Source: DASVDK01 sp036381125 [NCBI: Thermodesulfobacteriota bacterium] (GTDB lineage: Bacteria > DASVDK01). Taken from it: a stretch of DNA of 12,189 nt. The DNA lies in NCBI GenBank assembly GCA_036381125.1, contig DASVDK010000174.1, positions 1-12,189 on the forward strand. The letters are read 5' to 3'. Positions within the stretch are counted from its first letter, which is position 1. The number at the start of each line of letters is the position of its first letter. Shown one piece after another: positions 1 to 6,094 of this stretch. The position numbers and the translations under genes are program-made. Under the pieces are notes generated by a model. That model did no database searches, was not told the DNA's origin, and worked only from the letters and a program-made list of their open reading frames with translations.

Positions 1-498
1 GCGGTCTATCTCTTGCTGCACGACGTCGTCGTGCTGCCGGCGCTCTTCCTGGCGGTGGCCTTCGTGGATCGGCGCTACGGTCGCGGGGCGCCGGGCGGCC
101 TCCTCGGCCCCCACCCGGGGCTCGCCGCGCTCTTCCTCGCGGCCGGCGCCTCGCTCGCCGGGGCGCCGCCCTGGAGCGGCTTCTTCGGCAAGCTCGCCCT
201 CCTCGACGCGCTCTTCGCCGCCGGGCGGGGGGACCTCGTCCCGGTGGTCCTCGTGGCGAGCCTGCTGACGCTCGCCGCGATGATCCGGCTCTTCGTGGGG
301 CTCTTCTGGGGCGGCCAGGACCGCCCGGCCGCGGAGCCGAGGCCGATGGACCCGGCCACGGCCTGGCCGTTGACGAGCCTCGTCGCCCTGTCGCTCGCCC
401 TCGGCCTCGCCGCCGGGCCGGTGCTCGCCCTCGCCTCGGCGGCGGCCGGCGGGCTCGTGGACCCCTCGGCCTACGTGGCCGCGGTCCTGGGCGGCTAG
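1..498 (+). CDS. mrpD: Na+/H+ antiporter subunit D (MrpD/MnhD), 3' part only
   Basis: The reading frame is open from the first base, so the gene starts upstream of the window; the 165 residues seen are the C-terminal third or so of a family usually near 500 residues. They form several hydrophobic helices. The segment LAGAPPWSGFFGK, followed by a run of small and aliphatic residues and a later R-LF-GLFWG stretch, is typical of the last part of the proton-pumping antiporter-like family shared by MrpD and NuoL/M/N. Assignment to MrpD rather than a complex I subunit rests on the mrpE, mrpF and mrpG genes that follow at once. In the membrane, MrpD works with MrpA as an ion-translocating subunit of the seven-part Mrp complex, exchanging cytoplasmic Na+ for external H+. 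The stop is 13 bp before mrpE. Confidence 0.88.
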   Translation, partial: AVYLLLHDVVVLPALFLAVAFVDRRYGRGAPGGLLGPHPGLAALFLAAGASLAGAPPWSGFFGKLALLDALFAAGRGDLVPVVLVASLLTLAAMIRLFVGLFWGGQDRPAAEPRPMDPATAWPLTSLVALSLALGLAAGPVLALASAAAGGLVDPSAYVAAVLGG

Positions 499-511
499 GA
501 AGGGGCGCGCC

Positions 512-1015
512 GTGCCGCTCGCGCTGCTGCTCGTCGCGTGGCTCGCCGTCGTCTGGGTGCTCGTCGCCGACAGGCCGAGCGTCGGCAGCCTGGCCGCCGG
601 CCTGGTGGTCGGCGGTCTCGTGGTGGCCGTCCTCGGCCCGCCCCGCGGGCGCATCACGGCGGCGGGGCTCGGCTCGAGCCTGGCGCTCGGCGCAACGGTG
701 CTCGTCCGGACGGTTCGCTCGAGCGTCGGCGTGGCGCGGGTGATCCTCGGCCCCGCCCGCCGCTTCCGCCCGGGCCTCGTCGTCGTCCCGCTCGGCAAGC
801 CGCTGCCCGGCGCCGGCCTCGCGGCCGTGACGGTGCTGACGACGCTCTCCCCCGGGACCGTGGTGCTCGACGTGTCCGAGGACGGCCGGAGCCTGTACGT
901 CCACGCGATCGACGCGCGCGACCCCGAGGCGATCCGCCGCGAGGTCGCCGCGGGGACCGCCGAGGCCGTCGCGGCGATCGCCCGCACCACGACGCCGGGG
1001 GGCCGCCGTGCCTGA
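512..1015 (+). CDS. mrpE: Na+/H+ antiporter subunit E (MrpE/MnhE)
   Basis: This 167-residue protein has the length and plan of MrpE: two or three N-terminal membrane helices (about residues 1-45 and 56-75) and a soluble C-terminal domain. The domain carries the family pattern of a threonine/leucine-rich strand (TVLTTLSPGTVVLDV, about 108-122), then SLYVHAID and a charged helix. MrpE is a structural subunit of the Mrp complex and is not itself thought to carry ions. The GTG start at 512 is preceded by a GGAAGGGG purine run that serves as ribosome binding site. The 3' end overlaps mrpF by 8 bp, so translation is probably coupled. Position between mrpD and mrpF matches the usual Mrp order. Confidence 0.9.
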   Translation: MPLALLLVAWLAVVWVLVADRPSVGSLAAGLVVGGLVVAVLGPPRGRITAAGLGSSLALGATVLVRTVRSSVGVARVILGPARRFRPGLVVVPLGKPLPGAGLAAVTVLTTLSPGTVVLDVSEDGRSLYVHAIDARDPEAIRREVAAGTAEAVAAIARTTTPGGRRA

Positions 1016-1319
1016 CGGCCGCTCCCTCGTCGACGCGGCCGCGACGGGCGGGTTGGTCGTCGTCGGCCTCGCCGCGCTCGCGCTCCTCTACCGCGTGGTC
1101 CGGGGGCCCACGGTCCTCGACCGGCTCGTGGCGATCGACGCGATCACCGTGAACATCATCGCGTTCGTGGCGCTCTTCGGCGTCGGCTTCGAGACGGCCG
1201 CGTTCGAGTCGCGCGTCTACCTGGACGTCGCGCTCGTGGTGGCCGTCATCGCGTTCCTCGCGACGGCGGCCGTGGCACGCTACGCGGTCCGCCCGCACCC
1301 CGACGACGCGGAGCGGTAG
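1008..1319 (+). CDS. mrpF: Na+/H+ antiporter subunit F (MrpF/MnhF)
   Basis: A 103-residue protein with three predicted membrane helices (about 11-30, 43-61 and 70-91). The first loop carries the family signature RGPTVLDRLVAIDAIT (about 32-47), with conserved aspartates at 38 and 44, followed by GFETAAFESRVYLDVA leading into helix 3. Length and topology fit MrpF, a small subunit of the multisubunit Mrp antiporter in the cytoplasmic membrane. The GTG start lies inside the last codons of mrpE. The TAG stop touches the GTG of mrpG with no spacer, so the two are almost surely co-transcribed and co-translated. Confidence 0.92.
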   Translation: MPDGRSLVDAAATGGLVVVGLAALALLYRVVRGPTVLDRLVAIDAITVNIIAFVALFGVGFETAAFESRVYLDVALVVAVIAFLATAAVARYAVRPHPDDAER

Positions 1320-1727
1320 GTGCTCGCGCTCGAGGCCCTTGCGGCGCTCCTGATCGTGGCGGGCGTGACGTTCCTGGCGCTCGCGGCGTTGGGGATCCTG
1401 CGGCTGCCCAGCGTCTACATGCGTCTGCATGCCTCCGCCGTGGGCACGACGGTCGGCATCGGCGGCGTCGTCCTGGGTACGGCGCTGCACGCCTCGGTCA
1501 GCGAGTCCGGGCCGCGTCTCAAGGAGGTCCTCGTCCTCGCCTTCCTGCTCCTGACCGCGCCCGTCGCGTCGCACGTCCTCGGGCGGGCCGCATACCTGAC
1601 CGGGGCGCCGCACGCGCCGCCGGCGGCCCGTGCCGAGCGCCGGCCGGGCGAGCCGGGAGGCGCCGAGGACGTGCGGCGGCGGCCGGCCGCGTTGCGGCCG
1701 CGCGTGCGCCGCCGCGAGTCGTCGTGA
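1320..1727 (+). CDS. mrpG: Na+/H+ antiporter subunit G (MrpG/MnhG)
   Basis: This 135-residue protein has three predicted membrane helices (about 5-26, 43-60 and 70-88). The family signature LRLPSVYMRLHA lies after helix 1. A conserved-looking RLKEVLVLAFLLLTAPVASHVLGRAAY segment (about 66-92) marks the third helix. MrpG is the last subunit of the classic mrpABCDEFG operon. After residue 95 there is a tail of about 40 residues rich in Arg, Pro and Ala, longer than in many MrpG proteins and of unknown role. The GTG start directly follows the mrpF stop. The gene ends 1 bp from the stop of the convergent gene, with no visible terminator hairpin between them. Confidence 0.92.
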   Translation: MLALEALAALLIVAGVTFLALAALGILRLPSVYMRLHASAVGTTVGIGGVVLGTALHASVSESGPRLKEVLVLAFLLLTAPVASHVLGRAAYLTGAPHAPPAARAERRPGEPGGAEDVRRRPAALRPRVRRRESS

Positions 1728-1728
1728 G

Positions 1729-2202
1729 CTAGCGCGGCGTGCCCGGCGCCGGCGGCGCGGCACCGGTCTGCTGGCCGCGGTCCATCGTGTTCGGGTTGGG
1801 CTGCACGGGGTTGCGGGGGTCGGGGTTGGCCGACGCGGGGCCGCCCGGGGTGACCCGGCCCGGCTGCGGCTCGGTGTATCCGGCCCCGCCGCCGCGCGTG
1901 GCCCCCGGCATCGGCTCGTCGCGTTCGGCGCTCACCCAGAGGTTGAACGCGTAGCCGATGAGCCAGACCGCCGCGATGACGCCCAGGACGATCAGGGCGG
2001 CCCGGAGGAACCCGCGGCGCTCGGCCCGCTCGTTCTGGGGCCGCCAGGTCGGGTGGTCTCCGCGGGGAACGCTCGCGTGCGGCCCGCCGCCGGCCGCCGG
2101 GTCGGGGCCCGACGCGGCACCGGGCGGCAGCCGCTCGAGCTCGTCCTGCGAGGCGACCCGCTCGCGCTCCTGCCGCTTCAGGTGCTCGTCGCGTCGCGCC
2201 AC
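1729..2202 (-). CDS. Hypothetical one-helix membrane protein with Pro-rich tail
   Basis: I do not recognise a family. The 157-residue protein has a charged N-terminal region (1-64), one strongly hydrophobic segment at about 65-90, and a C-terminal region of about 65 residues rich in Pro, Gly, Asn and Thr that is probably disordered. Basic residues before the helix suggest that the N-terminus is cytoplasmic and the Pro-rich tail is periplasmic. The GTG start immediately follows the stop of the upstream holin-family gene, so the two form a two-gene operon. A role in the envelope is inference from topology and partner only. High G/C at third positions supports real coding. Confidence 0.7.
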   Translation of the reverse strand: MARRDEHLKRQERERVASQDELERLPPGAASGPDPAAGGGPHASVPRGDHPTWRPQNERAERRGFLRAALIVLGVIAAVWLIGYAFNLWVSAERDEPMPGATRGGGAGYTEPQPGRVTPGGPASANPDPRNPVQPNPNTMDRGQQTGAAPPAPGTPR

Positions 2203-2631
2203 CTAGCCCCGCACCTCGCGCTTCAGGTCGCGGATCTCGTCGCGCGCCCAGTCCCTGTCCTCGCGCAGCGTCTCGCGGCTCTCGGGCATCGCTTCGGTCA
2301 CGGCCTGCAGGCGCTTGATTCCGACCGACGTCGCGATCCCGCCGATCACGGCCAGGACGACGCCGACGATCAGCGCGGCGGCCCAGGCCGGCATGGCCAG
2401 GGCGAGCGCGTAGACGCAGGCGAGCATCAGGTAGATGAACCCGACGAGGCCGATCAGCCCTCCGGCGGCGAGCACGGCGGCCGCGCGTCCGGCCGAGCGG
2501 GCCGTGGCGCGCGCCTCCTGCTTGGCCAGCGCGATCTGCCGGTCGACGAGGATCGAGACGTCCTGATAGAGTTCGCGGATCAGCTCGCCCATCGGTTTGT
2601 CCGGGTTCGGTGGGCGTGACTCGTACCGCAT
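2203..2631 (-). CDS. Phage holin family protein (PF07332-like membrane protein)
   Basis: From the ATG at 2631 this is a 142-residue protein. An amphipathic N-terminal stretch, GELIRELYQDVSILVDRQIALAK (about 15-37), is followed by a membrane hairpin (about 50-78 and 82-104) and a charged C-terminal coil containing TLREDRDWARDEI. This arrangement is the hallmark of the widespread chromosomal 'phage holin family'/holin superfamily III-like proteins. These are mostly not phage genes and are often found with envelope-stress proteins. The start was chosen because GGAGGAG lies about 7 nt upstream; a longer open frame up to 3171 has no such site and would run through the DksA-like gene on the other strand. 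It heads an operon with the next minus-strand gene. Confidence 0.82.
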   Translation of the reverse strand: MRYESRPPNPDKPMGELIRELYQDVSILVDRQIALAKQEARATARSAGRAAAVLAAGGLIGLVGFIYLMLACVYALALAMPAWAAALIVGVVLAVIGGIATSVGIKRLQAVTEAMPESRETLREDRDWARDEIRDLKREVRG

Positions 2632-2703
2632 GGGTGACTCTCCTCCAGCTGGTATCACGGGTACGCTTGCAATGCCCCTGCCGTGCGTCCCCGCATCGCA
2701 ACC

Positions 2704-2716
2704 TCGTTCCGAACGA
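2704..2716. promoter_or_regulatory. 13-bp palindrome between divergent genes
   Basis: TCGTTC-C-GAACGA is a perfect 6-bp dyad around one central base. It lies in the 144-bp gap between the minus-strand holin-family gene and the plus-strand DksA-like gene. It could be a small operator serving either gene. I found no convincing -35/-10 pair beside it, so a regulatory role is inference from symmetry and position. Confidence 0.3.
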
Positions 2717-2775
2717 TGAGCCGGGCGGCACTGGGCGGCGGCGCTTGGCGTCGGCCTTGCACGGCTGGAGCGGCC

Positions 2776-3120
2776 ATGGACACCGAAGAGTTCCGGCGGA
2801 TACTCCTCGATCGCCGCCGCGAGGTGCTGAGCCGGATCGGCCGCGCGGAAGAGGACCTCGTCGAGGCCCGCGAGTCGGCCGAGATCGAGTCGGAGGAGTG
2901 GGCCCAGGAGGACCTGATCGCGGACGATCTCCTGTCGCTCGACGAGCGGAGCCGCGACGAGCTGCTCGCCATCAACGCGGCGCTGCAACGGATCGCCGAC
3001 GGCACGTACGGCCTGTGCAAGGTCTGCGGAGGGCCGATCCCGGAAGCTCGCCTGAGGGCGATGCCGACGGCGACGACGGACGTCGAGCACGCCGACGAGG
3101 AGGAGACGACCGCAAGCTAG
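2776..3120 (+). CDS. DksA/TraR-family protein with degenerate zinc finger
   Basis: From the ATG at 2776 this gives 114 residues, the size of short DksA/TraR-like proteins. Residues 1-75 are predicted to form a two-helix coiled coil (RRILLDRRREVLSRI to DELLAINAALQRI). A C-terminal finger follows: DGTYGLCKVCGGPI, then ARLRAMPTA. Family members bind the RNA polymerase secondary channel and modulate initiation, often with ppGpp. Only the first CxxC (C81, C84) is present; the positions of the second pair are Asp102 and His105. The acidic DxxDxA tip motif of DksA is also not obvious, although the region is acidic. A GGAG sits 6 bp upstream. In-frame starts at 2683 (GTG) and 2716 (ATG) exist, but the family N-terminus matches 2776. 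Confidence 0.85.
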   Translation: MDTEEFRRILLDRRREVLSRIGRAEEDLVEARESAEIESEEWAQEDLIADDLLSLDERSRDELLAINAALQRIADGTYGLCKVCGGPIPEARLRAMPTATTDVEHADEEETTAS

Positions 3121-3125
3121 CTCGC

Positions 3126-3141
3126 CCGGACCGAAGTCCGG
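3126..3141 (+). terminator. GC hairpin just after the DksA-like gene
   Basis: CCGGAC-CGAA-GTCCGG forms a perfect 6-bp stem with a 4-nt loop, 5 nt past the stop codon. No T-run follows, so it is not a classic intrinsic terminator. It may stabilise the 3' end of the mRNA or act with Rho. Confidence 0.35.
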
Positions 3142-3396
3142 TGACAGGAATCGGCGCTCGGCTCCTGGCATGGGCGAGGGCAGAGGCCCGCGACGACCGT
3201 GCGCCTCCGGCGGCGTTCGAGCAGGCGTTCGCCCACTACCTGCTCGACCAGGCCGGCTTCCCCATCGATCGCAACCGCGCGCACGACCATCCGACCTTCA
3301 CGACCTGCATCGGGCCGACGCTCCACCAACCGTTGACCGTCCCGGACCGCGGGGAGGCCTGTCGAGCGGCCCTCGCCAGAACGGCACCGAGCCGCG
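3141..3396 (+). other. Intergenic stretch with weak coding signal (possible small or decayed gene)
   Basis: This gap between the DksA-like gene and the convergent peptidase holds no gene I can name. From a GTG at 3141 one plus frame stays open and has mostly G/C third positions through about 3355, reading for example AFEQAFAHYLLDQAGFPIDRN. After about 3355 the third-position bias moves to a different frame and the open frame runs on antisense into the peptidase gene to 3536. That pattern suggests either a decayed gene with a frameshift or chance composition in GC-rich DNA. The start codon lies on the last base of the hairpin at 3126-3141 and has no ribosome binding site, which argues against a functional gene. 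Confidence 0.2.
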
Positions 3397-4338
3397 CTAC
3401 GTGCTCGCCAGGTCGACGACCGCCTCGAGGACGACCGCGGCGACCTGCGCGAGGAACGCAGGGTCGAGCGTCTCGGGCGTGTCGCTCGCCCGATGATAGT
3501 GGGGGCTGCGGAACTCGGTGGTGTCGGTCAGCATGACGGCCGGCCACCCCGCGTCCCAGAACGGCGCGTGGTCGCTGCGGCGCATGTCCGCGAACGGTCC
3601 GCGCGCCACGCCGGGGGCCACGAAGTACGGGTCCGGCGGCACCGTGCGGAGGGACGGGGCGACGCGGCGGGCTGCCGCGAGGAGCCGATCGAGGAGGGGG
3701 CGCGAGGCCTCGTTGGCGACCAGGGCGAGGAAGTCGCCCCGATCGGGCAGCCTGATGAAGGCGGGGCTGCGCTGCGTCGCGCTCGTGAAGCCGACCGACT
3801 CGACGACGAGCGCACCCGCCACCGCGACCCCGGCCTCCCGGAGCGCCTGCACGTAGCCCGTCGATCCCAGGAGCCCCGGCTCCTCGAGCGTGAAGGCGAC
3901 GAGCCGCACGCCGCGCCGCGGCCGCCAGCCGGCCCGGCGCCGCGCGGCCAGGGCCGCGGCCACGGCGAGGAGCACCGCCACACCGGAGGCGTTGTCGTCG
4001 GCGCCGGGGCTTCCGGGGACCGTGTCGTAGTGGGCGCCGAGGACCGCCACCGGCGCCTCGGGGTCGTCCCCGTCGAGGACCGCCTCGACGTTCTCGCAGG
4101 TCGCGGCCTTCAGATCGGCCGGGAAGCGGCCGCCGGGCGGGTCGAGCGGGCGCTCGTGGGCGGGATCTCGCGCCGGCAGCCGCCCGGAGACCTGGAGGCG
4201 CCGCACCGGGAGGCCGGCCGAGCCGAGGCGTGCGGCGAGGAGGTCGGCCGCCGCCGCGAGCCCCGACACGCCCGGGTGACGCGGGCCGAGTGCGGCGAGC
4301 GCACGCACGTCGGCCAGGAGCGCGGCCTCGTCGATCAC
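3397..4338 (-). CDS. M28-family zinc metallopeptidase
   Basis: This 313-residue protein shows the ordered M28 (aminopeptidase Y/S type) metal-site motifs. They are GAHYDTVPGS (His103, Asp105), GADDNASGV (the bridging Asp in 114-115), TLEEPGLLGS (Glu152 general base, Glu153 ligand), a Glu180 region (VVESVGF), and a final HYHRASDTPETL (His282). The family uses two zinc ions to remove amino-terminal residues or cleave related amides. No signal peptide is seen, so it is probably cytoplasmic. The GTG start overlaps the stop of the upstream YkgJ-like gene as GTGA, so it is the third gene of a coupled operon. A longer open frame reaching 4779 is antisense-like reading through that upstream gene and was not used. 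Substrate is unknown. Confidence 0.9.
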   Translation of the reverse strand: MIDEAALLADVRALAALGPRHPGVSGLAAAADLLAARLGSAGLPVRRLQVSGRLPARDPAHERPLDPPGGRFPADLKAATCENVEAVLDGDDPEAPVAVLGAHYDTVPGSPGADDNASGVAVLLAVAAALAARRRAGWRPRRGVRLVAFTLEEPGLLGSTGYVQALREAGVAVAGALVVESVGFTSATQRSPAFIRLPDRGDFLALVANEASRPLLDRLLAAARRVAPSLRTVPPDPYFVAPGVARGPFADMRRSDHAPFWDAGWPAVMLTDTTEFRSPHYHRASDTPETLDPAFLAQVAAVVLEAVVDLAST

Positions 4339-4943
4339 GGTCGCCTGGCCTCCGGGAAGGCGGTCTCGACCAGGCTCGGCGCGTCCCGCTCGGCGGCGAA
4401 GCGCCGGAGGGCCCCCCGCACGAGGCGAGGGTCGCGGTCGGCCTCGTCCATCTCCGCCGCCTCCTGTCGCGCGAGCCCGGCTCGCGCCTCGGCGAGGGGA
4501 AGGCGGCCGGCCGCCGCCGCCTGCATCGCGCCGCACTCGAAGAGGACGCAGGTGAGCGGCCGGCCCACGGCGAAGACCTGGCAGCGCCACGCCCCCGCGC
4601 GCCGCTCGAGGAAGGGGCACCGGCCCCCGCCGAAGTCGAGGATCTGCTCGCCGTTCCAGTCCTCGAGCGTGACCGCGGCCTTGAACTCGGCGAACGACCC
4701 GGGCTCCCCGTAGGCCGACCAGTAGCGGCCCACCTCGTCGTCCAGCACCGGCACGCGGTTCTGCGTCCCGAAGCAGCACGGCCCGCAGCCGGCGCAGAGC
4801 GCGTCGCGCCAGTTTGCCTCCAACGGCTCGCGGCCGGCGGCCGCTACGCGGCCGCCCGCCGGGGTGAACCCGGGCTCCGCGCCCCGGCGTGTCCCGGGCC
4901 GTTGCGCCGCCGGCGGCGCGCCCGTCTCGGGGGCGCGGCTCAT
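4335..4943 (-). CDS. YkgJ-family CxxCxxCC metal-cluster protein
   Basis: A 202-residue protein with the motif CAGCGPCC (Cys50, 53, 56, 57), then GGRCPFL (Cys109), WRCQVF (Cys121) and RPLTCVLFECG (Cys132, Cys137). This is the cysteine pattern of the YkgJ/UPF0153 group, annotated as zinc- or iron-chelating; the real cofactor and reaction are not settled for most members. The first 45 residues are Pro/Gly/Ala-rich and look like a disordered extension before the domain. The C-terminal part (about 140-190) is helical and charged. The ATG overlaps the stop of the GalT-like gene as ATGA, and the gene's own stop overlaps the peptidase start, so the three proteins are made together. A cytoplasmic location is likely. 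Confidence 0.87.
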   Translation of the reverse strand: MSRAPETGAPPAAQRPGTRRGAEPGFTPAGGRVAAAGREPLEANWRDALCAGCGPCCFGTQNRVPVLDDEVGRYWSAYGEPGSFAEFKAAVTLEDWNGEQILDFGGGRCPFLERRAGAWRCQVFAVGRPLTCVLFECGAMQAAAAGRLPLAEARAGLARQEAAEMDEADRDPRLVRGALRRFAAERDAPSLVETAFPEARRP

Positions 4944-5974
4944 GCCGCGCCTCCCGGTGCGAACCTCGGCCGGAGCGCGCCGGCGATCGCCTCGGGCCGG
5001 TAGAAGGCCAGGAACTCGCCCTGGTACACGACGAACGACATGTCGTTCATCCCGGCCGGCAGGACGACGAGCCGGGGCGTGAGGCGGAGCTGCAGCCGGA
5101 AGCCGCGGTGCTGCGGCTCCTCCACGGCGAAGACGACGAGGTTGAAGGCCCAGAAGCCGAGGGCGTCGAGAAAGCCGAGGACCCGGACGAGCCCGTCGGC
5201 CAGCGGGAGGAGGTCGGCCGGGTCGAGACGCTCGAACGACGCGGCCCGCTCGTGCACGGCCAGGACCTCGAAGAACCGACTGCGCGGGGCGAAGGCGGTG
5301 AGCCAGGTCCACGGACCTGTCATCCCCACGACCCGCTCGCCGCGCCGCTGCTCGTCGGCGAGGTAGTCCGGCCAGAAGTCGCGCCCGGTGCGCGCGCGGT
5401 AGCGCTCCGCCGCCTCGGTGAGGCTGACCCAGTAGCGGTAGGGGCGATCGCCTGCCACGAGCTGCATGTGGGGGTGGACGACCGAGCCGCCCGACGGCGG
5501 CATGAAGTTCCAGTTGAGGCTGCGGTGGCGTGCCTCGGGGAGGCGCGCGGCGACGGTGGCCAGGAAGCGCTGCGACAGCGCGAACGCCGCGGCGAGCCGC
5601 CCCGGCTCCATGTCGGCGAGTCGCAGCAGGTGCGTCCGGCCGAGGACCACCACCGCGCAGACGAGGTCGTACGGCAAGAGGTTCGGCACGACGACCATGT
5701 CGCCGTCGCGCATCCGGCCGCCCGGGATCAGGGTCTCGGGGAACCGGGGGGTCGCCGTGTCGATCCGCTCCGGGCAGAAGGGACAGCGCTCGCGGGTGGC
5801 GAGGTCGAGGGCGGCGAGGTCGGGGCGCGGCGGCACGCGGAAGGGGAAGTCGAAGACCCGCACGGTGTCGCCCGTCAGCGGGTCGACGCGCACCTCGGCG
5901 CCGCGCGTCGTCGGCTCGCCGGTCGCCGGGTCGAGGAAGGTCATGGTCTTCGGTTCGGCGACGAATTCGGGCAT
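4940..5974 (-). CDS. GalT-superfamily nucleotidyltransferase (galactose-1-phosphate uridylyltransferase-like)
   Basis: This 344-residue protein has the GalT features in order: CPFCPERID (Cys64, Cys67, the zinc CxxC), a nucleotide-binding-like VVVPNLLPYD (about 94-103), GRTH with His115 where GalT has a zinc histidine, and SGGSVVHPHMQ (about 161-171). The last holds the zinc His167, the nucleophile His169 and Gln171. GalT-type enzymes move a nucleoside monophosphate between a nucleotide sugar and a sugar phosphate through a uridylyl-histidine. Length equals that of GalT (about 350). No galK, galE or other sugar gene is near, and its operon partners are a metal-cluster protein and a peptidase, so the substrate may not be galactose-1-phosphate. 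The ATG at 5974 heads the operon and faces the transporter operon across a 120-bp divergent gap. Confidence 0.85.
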   Translation of the reverse strand: MPEFVAEPKTMTFLDPATGEPTTRGAEVRVDPLTGDTVRVFDFPFRVPPRPDLAALDLATRERCPFCPERIDTATPRFPETLIPGGRMRDGDMVVVPNLLPYDLVCAVVVLGRTHLLRLADMEPGRLAAAFALSQRFLATVAARLPEARHRSLNWNFMPPSGGSVVHPHMQLVAGDRPYRYWVSLTEAAERYRARTGRDFWPDYLADEQRRGERVVGMTGPWTWLTAFAPRSRFFEVLAVHERAASFERLDPADLLPLADGLVRVLGFLDALGFWAFNLVVFAVEEPQHRGFRLQLRLTPRLVVLPAGMNDMSFVVYQGEFLAFYRPEAIAGALRPRFAPGGAA

Positions 5975-6005
5975 CGGGGCGAGGACACTCCCAGGTCGAG
6001 GCGCC

Positions 6006-6064
6006 GGTCACTCTAGCGCAAAGTCGACGTTTGACTATAACAGCGTTCCTTCGATAGAGTGACC
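6006..6064. promoter_or_regulatory. 10-bp perfect inverted repeat in divergent promoter region
   Basis: The arms GGTCACTCTA (6006-6015) and TAGAGTGACC (6055-6064) are exact reverse complements separated by 39 bp, centred at 6035 between the GalT-like and TctC-like genes. Two further bases on the inner side also pair after one mismatch. Each arm places TAGAGT, a possible -10 element, pointing outward toward one of the two operons. This could be a pair of operator half-sites for one regulator controlling both operons, or symmetric promoter elements. The arms are too far apart for a normal hairpin terminator. Confidence 0.5.
6031..6060 (+). promoter_or_regulatory. Candidate sigma-70-type promoter of the TTT operon
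   Basis: TTGACT (6031-6036, five of six matches to TTGACA) is followed after 18 bp by TAGAGT (6055-6060, four of six matches to TATAAT). This would start transcription near 6067, giving a leader of about 28 nt that includes the strong GGAGGAGG ribosome site at 6081-6088. The -10 lies inside the right arm of the inverted repeat, so a protein bound there would block the promoter. On the minus strand TATAGT (6039-6034) is a possible -10 for the GalT-like operon but has no clear -35. Confidence 0.45.
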
Positions 6065-6094
6065 CAATCGGCAGATCGGTGGAGGAGGTCCACT

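Noticed and set aside
2203-2631. Prophage lysis module suggested by the holin-family name
   Set aside because: No endolysin, structural or integrase gene is nearby. This family is mostly chromosomal envelope proteins.
2632-2775. ECF-type promoter (GGAAC on the minus strand) before the holin-family gene
   Set aside because: No matching -10 at the right distance; GGAAC is part of the palindrome at 2704-2716.
2632-3171. Longer N-terminus of the holin-family gene (open minus frame up to 3171)
   Set aside because: It runs antisense through the DksA-like gene, and the family N-terminus together with GGAGGAG supports the start at 2631.
4339-4779. N-terminal extension of the M28 peptidase to 4779
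   Set aside because: The added residues are an out-of-frame reading of the YkgJ-like gene. The GTG at 4338 with GTGA overlap fits both the family and the operon pattern.
4944-6011. One 558-residue minus-strand frame joining the YkgJ-like protein to an upstream extension
   Set aside because: The upstream half is an Arg/Pro/Ala-rich shadow of the GalT-like gene in another frame, not a fusion protein.
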